Assembly (NCBI GenBank): GCA_947579605.1
Contig: OX388312.1
Coordinates: forward strand, 7,068,001-7,132,000
Length of the DNA: 64,000 nucleotides
Source: Athripsodes cinereus
Taxonomy: Eukaryota; Arthropoda; Insecta; Trichoptera; Leptoceridae
Direction of reading: 5' to 3'
The translations under genes and the position numbers were made by a program. The notes under the pieces are model-generated. The model was given only the letters and a program-made list of their open reading frames with translations, was not told the DNA's origin and did no database searches. Below, in pieces: positions 35,077 through 45,920 of the stretch. Each line of letters starts with the position of its first letter. Positions within the stretch are counted from its first letter, which is position 1.

Positions 35077-35122
35077 GATAAGCCAGCAAATATTTATTTT
35101 TTTCTTAAAAAAAAGATATACC

Positions 35123-35281
35123 TATCTGGGTTTGTTTTAAACCCAAATACAACCTTATACACCTTTCACACTAAGCTAAAAGCTTGTGCCGTGAAAGGGG
35201 AGTTTGCCGGCACCTGGGATCGAACCACGGAACCCATGTTCTGAAGGCTGAGATTCTACCTCCAGGCTACCGACGAACTGT
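35123..35281 (-). repeat. RepB tRNA-derived SINE, best copy
   Basis: On the minus strand the first ~75 nt look tRNA-like: an A-box TAGCCTGGAGG, a B-box GGTTCGATCCC, and ends GTCGGTA and TGCCGGC that can pair over seven positions (with G-T wobbles). This is the organisation of a Pol III-transcribed SINE. The non-tRNA body runs from 'aaactcccctttcac' to 'tgggttt'. The source tRNA is not identified. Confidence 0.8.
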
Positions 35282-35588
35282 TAACGAATATATAAACATG
35301 TTATTTTTTTTTCTTCTTTCGATTTTGTTTCATAAGTGGAAATTGGAATGTGTCCCTGTTCTGAGAAGCTCGAGAAAGCTTTTCGATTCTGCATATTTCC
35401 GTCTATTCATGTATGTTGTGGAGTCAGAAGATCTGCCTTCTTCCATGACTGCTATTTTCTTTGGGTCGTAAAAAAGGTAGACAAGTAGATACCGAACGGG
35501 TAAAAAGGTAGACGATTGGTTAAAATTGTTATTTTAGTTTAATTAATATATTATTGTTAATTATTGGGTTGGAAGAAAGCGATTTCCC

Positions 35589-35735
35589 TGGCTTCAGATC
35601 ATTTTAGAGTGGACCGGGATGAGAAGTGTGGAGGAGCTGATTCGTGCTGTCCAGAAGAGACAAGATTTTTCCCAGGTGATCGCCAACGTCGGGGGGACCC
35701 AACAAGACACGTACCTAAAGAAAAAGAAAAAAGAA
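35589..35735 (+). pseudogene. RTE-B LINE 3' scrap
   Basis: Encodes the last ~45 codons of the RTE-B polyprotein: Glu-Trp-Thr-Gly-Met-Arg-Ser-Val-Glu-Glu-Leu, then Val-Ile-Ala-Asn-Val-Gly-Gly-Thr, followed by an AAG/AAAG-rich tail. Only the extreme 3' end was inserted. No clear TSD beyond 'aattat'. Confidence 0.8.
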
Positions 35736-36044
35736 ATTATAATATGATGTGAATACAATTATATGAAAAGATTTGAACCTAAGACATGTATCTTTAGTTA
35801 ACAAACTAGTATACGTCTAAGATAAAATGTTATTTTTAGATTCTAAAATAGAAGTGATTTAAACAAAAAACTGAAAAAAAAACAAATGAATTTTTAATGG
35901 TGAGAAATGGAACACATTTCAAATTGAGTTTTTTTATATCAAATGTTGCATTGTTTTATGTTTTCTATTTAATTTTGTCATGAATATTAATTATTTTTCA
36001 ACATACCTATTGAGAGATTTATTCAAATCCCTTTTGATTGTGTA

Positions 36045-36329
36045 CTAAACTGGAGGTGTATTGTACATAATTAATGTTGAATATAATGTTTCTACTTGTG
36101 TACTTTTTGTAGCTGCTTTCCATTGTAAAAAATTAACACGTGTGTATTGAGAAATCGCTTGGGTTGTTTCTACCACTCCAGTGCGATAATTATTGAAGTC
36201 AATTTTTGGCACTGTACACACCATATATTTTATACCCGTCAAAATTTTCAGAAAAAATGTTTTGAAAATAAAATAATTGAGAAAATCTAATATTCCTTTG
36301 CTGACTTTTTCTACTAACACAAATCTCAT
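36045..36329 (-). CDS. Unrecognised 94-codon open frame
   Basis: An open frame with mixed composition, less biased than the low-complexity frames around it: a hydrophobic N-terminal half and a Thr/Gln/Tyr-containing C-terminal half. I recognise no family and see no supporting exon structure, so it is probably chance. Confidence 0.12.
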   Translation of the reverse strand: MRFVLVEKVSKGILDFLNYFIFKTFFLKILTGIKYMVCTVPKIDFNNYRTGVVETTQAISQYTRVNFLQWKAATKSTQVETLYSTLIMYNTPPV

Positions 36330-38524
36330 GTTTACTGTGAAAATAATTAAAGTTTTTTTCTTTCATTGTAGTATGTTTGGTAAGATTTATTATGTAATGT
36401 GTTAGCAAACTTTGCTGGTTTATGTGGCAATTTTTTTTATCTATTTGTATTACCTATGTATTGTAATAACTGTATGTTTGCGTTAAAAAAAAAGTGTGTT
36501 TATGTATGTGTTACATAAGAGCTAAACACATCTTTGGAAATAACTTCAGTTGATGACTCATTGCATACAAAGAAAACAAAGAAATTAACGGGGATTCTCG
36601 AATTTTCTATCACACATTCATCATATAAACCTATGTATTAACATCTAAAAACAATTAGCGGGAGCCTGCAGGATATCCATGAAGCAGGACTGGATACGGT
36701 GAACTGGTTGTCAGCGCTGGAGCCAAGACTGTAGGAGATTCGACGCAGCCCACATGGGTAAAGATTTGTCAACACACCAAGCCATACGAATAGTAAAATA
36801 AGTAAGCATTAACATGAAAAATATTATTCTGTGTTATACTCGTATGTCTATGCATTCTCGAGTAAGATTATGAAGATGAAAAAACTATGGTTCTGGGATT
36901 ACATAAATAGACGTCTACTGTTCTCGGCCATTTCCTTAAGGTTGGTACACTTGGTTTGTAAAACAATTATCTTAACTCGTAAGTATAGTAATTTTTGATC
37001 TTTTACATAAAAAATGTATTAACTTAAGAGATCATACAGACCTCGCGCACAATATCTCAATACTGTCAAATTATAAATCATTTTATTTCTCATGTACCAC
37101 ATTTGGTACCTAGGTATATAATTTTATTGGCAATAGGGCGAGGGTTCCATTAATGGCCGGCACACGGAACAGTGAGCAGCAATGTGAACACGTCGAGGAC
37201 ATCGCGGCACATTCACCCACTATGGCCCTACTCCTGAATGTATTGGGATTGGGACATATTATACGAGTACCTTATATAAAGTATATACCAATAATGGCAC
37301 ACTGTGCAGAATGGACAGGGTAAAGTGGACACTTCTGGTCCGAGTGATAAACGATTGGACGCCAGATAAATTTATTCAAAAGAACGACTCAATTTTCAAT
37401 TTGAATTCATCTATATTATTTGAATAGGGATGAACATTTTCTGAACTTATTATGTTGAAAACGTGCTTTTATAAAAATTAGTCTAAGCAATTAACTGACT
37501 TAAAGAGACTGAAAGGCATTTTGTTGGAATAGGTTTATAAAAATTATAAAATAATAACGGATGCCGAATGAAGACAAAATGATAATTCGAGGAATTTAAA
37601 TAATTCAATGCGACCAAAGTCTTTAGTAATCCGAAAATGTCCACTACTGATGAGTCCCGCAAAAAAATACATCTATTTAACTTTTCAGGTTTTATACATG
37701 CATTTTCTCTTTTTTTGTCTCGAAAATCTTTAGCATTGTAATGGTGGTCTTTCTAATCCACAAAATACTAATAAACTTTATGATTTTTTCTTCCTTTTTT
37801 ATTGTTTATTTATTTCACAACCCTTCCGTCGACCACTCGCGTTATGTCATTTGACAAAAAGGGTTGTGTCGGCGAAGGTGAGCCGGGGTGGGTTTTTCAA
37901 ATTTGATTGTTTGAATGTACAGACTGTTTATTACAGAGCCGCTGATTTAATGGAGGTTATATATCATTTAAAATTCTAATAATAAAAGGATATAAATAAT
38001 TTATAAAATTAATGAAAGAGGTTGCTGAATTATCTACCTAGCTACCTTTTCACTGAAAATGTATTCGACCGCATTGAAATTTAATGATACTTCATGAATC
38101 GAACGCACCCTTTATTAGGGACAAAGTGAAGTATTTTCTTTCGTGAATTTCCTATTAAAAACAAATGTGTCGAATTCAACATTTGAAATGAATATATAAA
38201 AATTAACATGATCGATAGTTAGGAAATATGTCACTTATTCAATATAATTAGTTTTGCCTATTTTATTGGTTGCGTTAATTAGTCATTTTTTTCTCCACGT
38301 CTACCTATACTAATTACAGATTTTAAAAAAAAATTGTGCCTAAGTAATTGCTACATCTAATATCGAAGATGAGAATTTATTTTTCAATAGTTTCAACTTA
38401 AGAAACGTCATATTTTTTTTATCTTGACTACATACTACATAATCATCTACTATACCATCACAGCGCGGCAAGAATAGGTTCAGTCTTCAGATATTCGCAG
38501 ACATTCAAAGAAAGTCTTTTAACA
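36330..38524. other. Mostly AT-rich DNA, nothing recognised
   Basis: No gene. Two short GC-richer patches (36660-36770 and 37137-37260) and a 10-bp inverted repeat CACAACCCTT/AAGGGTTGTG (37816-37825, 37859-37868) may be old MITE or LINE debris. Confidence 0.4.
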
Positions 38525-38620
38525 TTTAAAATTCAACCATGAGGTATTCCACCCATCTTGAGTGCCTTAATTTGTTGGCACACAGTTAAAACAGCTTGCG
38601 TGCTCATTGCATGTATATAC
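38525..38620 (+). repeat. RepA, degenerate fragment
   Basis: Retains 'aaccatgaggtattccaccc', 'gaatgcctt'-like and 'ttggcacac' blocks of RepA. Confidence 0.55.
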
Positions 38621-38640
38621 AGGTGTTTGGGGTGTTAGGT

Positions 38641-41605
38641 TGGCCTAGACGACTGACTCAGTGAATAACCAATTTTGCTTATAAAAGGGCGCATCTTTGT
38701 TTCTAATGTTTCGTTTTTATTGTTTACAATGTACCTGTATGTCGTATGTTTGCTTTCATTGTGTAAATAACTAAATTAACATACCGTGTACAGGAATATG
38801 CAGTCATGTTCAAGTAGTAGTACCTAGTACATAGAATATATTAAATTTAGTTTATTAACTTCAAGTAAAAAAAATGATATGTCGATCATTGCACTATTAA
38901 ATCCGGTGATATATTAGCATTTCTTTATTCGAATGAAAGAATCTAAAAATATATTTCATAAGAAGAATTTCATTTCGAATAAATCCCATCATTTTGATAA
39001 ATGTGAAAAATACTCATCGCATAAATAAAGCGCGAATTCTTATTCTAATGCCTTCTAGAATCACATCAAACTGAATATGTATTTGATTTCAAATAACGTT
39101 CAAAATAATGTGAAATAAACACAACATCGTAATATAAGATGCGAATCCTTGAGGCGTTGCGTTAATGAAGCGAAAGCGATTTTATGTATGTAAAAACGTT
39201 GGGATTCTCAACATAAATCAGCATTTTCAAATTATCTTTTTTATTTTAAATATTATCTGCTAGAAACATGAAGTTGATTTCATTAATACTCTATTCTCCG
39301 TTCAATCAATCAATCTGGTAATTTCATATAGAACACCTAAATAAACACAAAGGTATAGGAATATATAAAAGAATATCTTCATGTAAATAGCTCTAACCTA
39401 AAAGCTTATTAGATATTTGATTTTAAATGTATTTTTTGTGAAGTGTCTGTTTTTTTTGAGTCTACTACAGTAGGTATGTTATTTTTACATTATAAAACCA
39501 AACAATATTTGCAAACTTTACTGGTTAACTAACTGTAATTGATTTGGTTATGTATTGTTATTTATGCTATAACTGTGTGTCTGTAAAAGAAAATAAAATA
39601 AAAATAAAATATTTGTGGTCTCCAAATTCAGTACCTAAAAATAACCCATTAGGAAGTTTAATTATAAATTTATGGTTGGTGAAAAAGTAATAATTTTGTA
39701 TTAGGTATATTTTGAAAATTTCTTTCGATATTAACAGGTCTATGAGCTCGAAACTACAAAAAAAAGTAAAATTATAAGAAGATAAATTAATATCAAGAGA
39801 TAAACAAATGTTTTTGCTCATTTGTAAGAACTTATCGCTTCCGTCCGCAAAACAGAAGCGACATTTTATAAAAAAAATCGTTCACTATTCATTACAAGAA
39901 AAACGCGAGACTTAGTAAGAAAAATGTAAGCAATCAATATTCATGAAACCATTTCAGTGAACACATGATTACCTTCATGCATTTCTAATATCAGATTTAA
40001 CTGACTACATAGTCTATGGATGTAGGGATGTTTAAATATTATTCTGATAATATTCTAAATTCAAAATATTTCGAATTATCTTTTAACTTTTTCTGGGTCG
40101 TGGTCTGGTGAACAGATATCTCTATGTTGAATAACAATTCTCATTCATAATAGCAAATTCATCACTTAGTAATTTATTTATTTATTTATATATTAAACGG
40201 CTGAAACAGCCTTTACAAACAAAATAACAAAAAAGAAAACATGCAAGTGAAAAAACAATGTATATCATATAAGGAAAACAATATAAAATATAGAGGAATT
40301 GGGAATGTTACGGAAAGTAGATATTTATGCAGCACTCTTAACCTACATATGTACATATATAGTGTCGATTCGAAAACATCGCGACTCTCTATCAAGCGTT
40401 TTTTAAGGAGGTTCACAAGGGTACACATACTAATCAGTCGACATATTCTTTTCAATTTGGTTGGACTATAAGCGAAATGTTGTGGATTTAATTTCCAGAA
40501 AGGGCAGAATAATTATGTTCAGTTTTCGGAGTTAACACAAAGTGAAATCTTTTTCTAGAATGATTTAAACTTATCAATTAATGCTTCATAAAAGTTTTCC
40601 GGTTCTCTGAACACTAGACTCTGCACTAGAACTAATGATTTAAATTAATATTTTGAAATTATTTTGTTTCCCCGTTAATCTTTGTAAAATTTTGCACAAC
40701 CCTTACCTCATAATCTAGCTGAGAGTGAACCTACGTATGGAAAATTTCTTTACAATTTGTTCATAATAATAAACTACGTAAGACATTCTAGAAAACTCAT
40801 AACGAGTATTCAAGATGTGTACTAAGAATAAAGTTGGTCCGTCTGGCAAAGTTAATATCCCATAGGAATCAATAGCAATTTCTACAACGGGGCTTGAATA
40901 AAATACAAGAAAATTAGACGTTGTTGGTTACTTTGGTGCCCCCTTTCTACCCATACCCCTTGAAGGAGCTAACGTCATATGAAATCTAGTATTTACGATC
41001 ATGATAATGTGCATCTTATAAGTAAAATTTTCAAACTTTTATGAGCTTATTCTATGTAGAACTTAAACCTTTACGTTTAATATGGATTCAAGTTTTTGAC
41101 TAACATACAAAGGTATATTTTGATATACTTTACCTATTCACTTTATCAATATTTTGTACTTAATTAAGGCCGATGGTGATTGAATGCAGCATGCCCAAAA
41201 TTACTAAGATCTAAGGAGAAGGCCTGTATTTAATACTTGTTTCATAAACATTATGATGATGTTAACTAGACTTATCTCAGAACTCAAAATACTTAACATT
41301 TGAATTTTTTAACTGGAATTGAAGCCTGTCATTGGGGCGAGCCATCACTGTTTTGTCAGCTTCCATTGTATCAGTTCTATACTAATACATTGTATAAAAT
41401 TAGGATTTTTTGGAGTAGGTTTGCATACTACCTATATACGTATCCAGAAATGGAGAGATGAAAGCCGGTGAGTTAATATATATTAGGTGTTTACCTAATA
41501 TATATTTTTTTGTTGATAAAAATAAAGTTGTGTTTTCTATAATGAAATTTTTAAATAGATATTATGACTTCATAAATTATCAACTTGGCATTTTACAGGA
41601 TCAGA
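38641..41605. other. AT-rich DNA, nothing recognised
   Basis: No gene or repeat family recognised. ATTT-rich runs occur near 40165-40190 and may be old LINE tails. Confidence 0.5.
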
Positions 41606-43325
41606 CATAAATAGTAAATAGGTAGTAGTAAATAGTAAATAGTAAATAGTAAATAGTAAATAGTAAATAGTAAATAGTAAATAGTAAATAGTAAATAGTA
41701 AATAGTAAATAGTAAATAGTAAATAGTAAATAGTAAATAGTAAATAGTAAATAGTAAATAGTAAATAGTAAATAGTAAATAGTAAATAGTAAATAGTAAA
41801 TAGTAAATAGTAAATAGTAAATAGTAAATAGTAAATAGTAAATAGTAAATAGTAAATAGTAAATAGTAAATAGTAAATAGTAAATAGTAAATAGTAAATA
41901 GTAAATAGTAAATAGTAAATAGTAAATAGTAAATAGTAAATAGTAAATAGTAAATAGTAAATAGTAAATAGTAAATAGTAAATAGTAAATAGTAAATAGT
42001 AAATAGTAAATAGTAAATAGTAAATAGTAAATAGTAAATAGTAAATAGTAAATAGTAAATAGTAAATAGTAAATAGTAAATAGTAAATAGTAAATAGTAA
42101 ATAGTAAATAGTAAATAGTAAATAGTAAATAGTAAATAGTAAATAGTAAATAGTAAATAGTAAATAGTAAATAGTAAATAGTAAATAGTAAATAGTAAAT
42201 AGTAAATAGTAAATAGTAAATAGTAAATAGTAAATAGTAAATAGTAAATAGTAAATAGTAAATAGTAAATAGTAAATAGTAAATAGTAAATAGTAAATAG
42301 TAAATAGTAAATAGTAAATAGTAAATAGTAAATAGTAAATAGTAAATAGTAAATAGTAAATAGTAAATAGTAAATAGTAAATAGTAAATAGTAAGTAGTA
42401 AGTAGTAAATAGTAAATAGTAAATAGTAAGTAGTAAGTAGTAAATAGTAAATAGTAAATAGTAAATAGTAAATAGTAAATAGTAAATAGTAAATAGTAAA
42501 TAGTAAATAGTAAATAGTAAATAGTAAATAGTAAATAGTAAATAGTAAATAGTAAATAGTAAATAGTAAATAGTAAATAGTAAATAGTAAATAGTAAATA
42601 GTAAATAGTAAATAGTAAATAGTAAATAGTAAATAGTAAATAGTAAATAGTAAATAGTAAATAGTAAATAGTAAATAGTAAATAGTAAATAGTAAATAGT
42701 AAATAGTAAATAGTAAATAGTAAATAGTAAATAGTAAATAGTAAATAGTAAATAGTAAATAGTAAATAGTAAATAGTAAATAGTAAATAGTAAATAGTAA
42801 ATAGTAAATAGTAAATAGTAAATAGTAAATAGTAAATAGTAAATAGTAAATAGTAAATAGTAAATAGTAAATAGTAAATAGTAAATAGTAAATAGTAAAT
42901 AGTAAATAGTAAATAGTAAATAGTAAATAGTAAATAGTAAATAGTAAATAGTAAATAGTAAATAGTAAATAGTAAATAGTAAATAGTAAATAGTAAATAG
43001 TAAATAGTAAATAGTAAATAGTAAATAGTAAATAGTAAATAGTAAATAGTAAATAGTAAATAGTAAATAGTAAGTAGTAAGTAGTAAATAGTAAATAGTA
43101 AATAGTAAGTAGTAAGTAGTAAATAGTAAATAGTAAATAGTAAATAGTAAATAGTAAATAGTAAATAGTAAATAGTAAATAGTAAATAGTAAATAGTAAA
43201 TAGTAAATAGTAAATAGTAAATAGTAAATAGTAAATAGTAAATAGTAAATAGTAAATAGTAAATAGTAAATAGTAAATAGTAAATAGTAAATAGTAAGTA
43301 GTAAATAGTAAATAATAAATAATAG
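41606..43325. repeat. Heptanucleotide tandem array (AGTAAAT)n, ~1.7 kb
   Basis: About 245 near-perfect head-to-tail copies of a 7-bp unit. Variant AGTAAGT units occur in a 2-3-2 cassette (two variant, three standard, two variant) at 42391 and again, identically, at 43070, 679 bp or exactly 97 units apart. A single variant follows near 43294, 32 units further. Both array edges are degenerate. The minus strand is open in all three frames (578-641 codons) because three 7-bp units make 21 nt, giving a Tyr-Tyr-Leu-Leu-Phe-Thr-Ile repeat. This is a by-product of the period, not a gene. Confidence 0.97.
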
Positions 43326-44178
43326 GTGCTTTGGCACGTAAACGACACTTTAATATTGTCCAATAATAATACTGTAATACGCTCATGCAAGGAACAAAAA
43401 TGCAAGTTAGCGCAACTAAACATGCAAGTCATCTTCTCCATGCTATAACTAACTATGTCGGGGTCTCTATGGATTAAATACTTCAATATAAGCACGTAGG
43501 TACTCTTTGGGTAAAATACTTCAATTTACCTAAACCCGTAGGTACTCTGGTACTACCTAAATTTATTATTAAATACTTTTAGGCATAATAAAATAATTGT
43601 ACTTTACGTTATGGTCAGAGGTTTACACTTTGTACAGTGTTCTGATATTGGGATAATATTGTACTATTATCAATTCATAATACGAGTATATTTCCATATC
43701 GTAACCCAGGTATATATGTAGCATGTAGAATTAAATTAATAATAGTCTACTACAAGCTACATTTCATGTATTTTATATGTAGGTATGAGATGTTTATAAC
43801 GATGTTCATAATGATATGTATTGTAATACGGATTAAAAATAATGAATTTGTTATAATCCCTATGGACATGAAAACTTCATTATTTTCTAAATATGAATTT
43901 CATATTATTTCATAGAGCAAAAATTATTAATATTGTGTTTATTATATTGTACTCGTATACATGTAGGTGAGTATTATCTCTCATCAATGTTTATCATACA
44001 ATTTGTTATATTATAGGCTCTTTCCAAAACACAGTTCAAAGACCCAACACCCAACTCATTTTGTGTAATATCGCTTTGAATGAGAGTGACTAGTTTTTTC
44101 ACCGTGTTTAAAAACAAAATTTTAATGGCGAAACGAAAATGTACTGGTATCAAAAATATCTATATAATAACAGGTATA
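43326..44178. other. AT-rich DNA, nothing recognised
   Basis: No gene or family seen. Confidence 0.5.
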
Positions 44179-44312
44179 TTAACCCTCTGCAACTGACGTG
44201 AGGTCTGTCAGACACCGCGAAATCTTTTTTATGTAACAACGTTGCCATTTCGAGTCGTATCTTTCCGTTTCGCTCAGTAGCTTCCTAATTTCTGTTCCTT
44301 TAATCATCAGTT

Positions 44313-44519
44313 CAGAGGCCTGAGTCAACAACACACTTTTGTCTCACGTTCCCGCTCCGTTAGCGTTCGGGTGCAGACGATGTTGCAAGCAAGTGTCAAT
44401 TTCGTTGCTAAGATACACAATAGTTACGAAAATTAACACTTTGGCGCACCATCGTCTGCACCCGAACGCTAGCGGAGCGGGAACGTGACGCGATAGTGTG
44501 TTGTTGACTCAGGCCTCTG
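44313..44519. mobile_element. 207-bp foldback MITE inside the piggyBac relic
   Basis: About 70 bp at each end form an inverted repeat beginning CAGAGGCCTGAGTCAACAAC and including a GC-rich block 'cgttcccgctcc' with 'gtgcagacgatg'. The CAG start recalls hAT TIRs, but I see no 8-bp duplication. The arms are more GC-rich than the host element. Confidence 0.8.
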
Positions 44520-44693
44520 TAACGACGGCCGTCGTGAGTACATTTGTGGATTTATAGCTGATGGGTGTCTGTCATACCTAATGTCAGTAATAAATTATGG
44601 GTCTATTAGACCTAAAGTAAATTCATAGAGTTTACCTAACATCACTTCAATAAAACTTTTTTTTTCAATAAATGAAGAGCAGATTTCATTTAA

Positions 44694-44966
44694 GGCCTTG
44701 CTAGGGAATTTATTCTTCCTATTATGACACAGCTGGTGTATGTATAATGAAAAATTACAAAGAGAATTGCGCAATCATGCCTTAGGACGAGATTTGCCAA
44801 CTGCCCCTGAACATCGTGTGAAAGAAAATTGTGCAGAATTTTTACGAGTGAATTGAAAAGAAAGATTAAAGAATGCGATTTAACTGAAAGAAAGACCAAA
44901 TTTACTCGTTATGCATGCAAAAAACTTATCTACCTACAATGCTCGGCACAAATTTGCCAGGACTGA
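44694..44966 (+). pseudogene. piggyBac transposase C-terminal remnant
   Basis: One plus-strand frame with several stops reads into a Cys-containing tail: a Leu-Cys-Arg block, then Thr-Arg-Tyr-Ala-Cys-Lys-Lys, then Leu-Gln-Cys and Ile-Cys-Gln before a TGA at 44964. This resembles the C-terminal cysteine-rich zinc-binding domain of piggyBac transposases, which binds the element ends. Position near the right TIR fits. The catalytic Asp region is absent. Confidence 0.55.
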
Positions 44967-45472
44967 GAGAACGATCTTTGAAGCCGATTTTTAGAAAAAC
45001 CGCTCTAACGATTTTTTTTTTATTATTTTTTTACATTTTAACAAATGTTAACAGAAAACAAATTACTACCAATTTTTTTATTTTCTGTTTTTATTTTAAT
45101 TTAATTAAATTTTGTGAATTGTTTTTAAAAAATGGTGATTTTTTATTAGCATTAATAAATTTCTTGTAATTTCTAATATTTGTTTTTTTAACCATATTTT
45201 TTCAAATAGTGTCAGCATACATGTCAAATACTCACAAAAAACTAAAAAAATAATCAAAACTTTTTAAATAATGGCAATAATCGAACTTAAAATGGGTGTC
45301 AGTCAGACTACTCCTCAGCAGAATAATAACTAAAATGCCACGTCAGTTGCAGAGGGTTAAAAATGAAGATTTGATTTAAAATACAGATTGAAGAAGACCT
45401 TTTAGCATTTTACAATTTCACTTTACAGTTGTTATATTTTTAATTGTTGTATGTTGTAGATTTGTAAATTAC

Positions 45473-45740
45473 CTATTGTTTTATCTACATAACTCTTTTG
45501 ACCGTGCCTTCTGTGTGGTTGGTCCGTTGCTGTGGAACAAAATTCCCTATGATTTGCGAACTCTGGAGAATGTTGAATCGTTCAAGTCAAGGTTAAAAAA
45601 CCTATTGTTTAGGAGGAATTATGATTCTTGAATGGCCCCTTGCTAGTAGTTTTTCTACAACACGGCTCATCTTATAAAATGTATAATTGTCATTATTATT
45701 ATATTTTGTTAACATGTTCAATAAAAATTGATTCAAATGA
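45473..45740 (+). pseudogene. CR1/Jockey-type LINE C-terminus and 3' UTR
   Basis: Short frame ending TGA at 45629-45631 that encodes Gly-Pro-Leu-Leu-Trp-Asn-Lys-Ile-Pro, then Leu-Arg-Thr-Leu, then Val-Glu-Ser-Phe-Lys-Ser-Arg-Leu-Lys. This is the hallmark C-terminal block of CR1/L2/Jockey-group reverse transcriptases. About 110 bp of 3' UTR follow with AATAAAA. 5'-truncated. Confidence 0.8.
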
Positions 45741-45744
45741 CATT

Positions 45745-45920
45745 TTTAACTTTTAACTTTTTAGAATTGATTTTATCGATCTCGAGTCCTTTCGTCAAGT
45801 AAGCTTGACATTTCAAAAGAACTCAACTTCGATCTCATAAAATTCTCTTGAAAATGCCAAGCAAACTTGATGAAACTACTCGAGTTTAAAATCAATAGTG
45901 AAAAATTAACAGTGTGTTGT
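45745..45920. mobile_element. Palindromic MITE, diverged copy of the 61.9 kb element
   Basis: Imperfect inverted repeat sharing 'actcgag', 'ttcgtcaa', 'ctcttgaaaatgcca' and 'gtgaaaaattaacagtgt' with 61873-62120. It sits directly after the LINE 3' end. Confidence 0.7.

Larger units (their letters stand above)
44183..45356 (+). mobile_element. piggyBac-like element, internally deleted
   Basis: Bounded by TTAA duplications (44179-44182, 45357-45360) and perfect 18-bp terminal inverted repeats CCCTCTGCAACTGACGTG. The CCC start after TTAA is the piggyBac signature. At 1174 bp it is too short for the usual ~600-residue transposase, and only a broken C-terminal piece remains. A foldback MITE (44313-44519) sits inside near the left end. 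Confidence 0.88.

Noticed and set aside
35184..35471. 95-codon plus-strand ORF
   Set aside because: It begins within the antisense of the RepB SINE and runs into AT-rich DNA.
41606..43325. CRISPR array or telomere repeat
   Set aside because: The repeats have no spacers, the unit is 7 bp and differs from the insect telomere TTAGG, and the host is eukaryotic.
41570..43495. Three overlapping minus-strand ORFs of 578-641 codons
   Set aside because: They are produced by the 7-bp tandem repeat in all three frames. The translation is a pure heptapeptide repeat with no domain.
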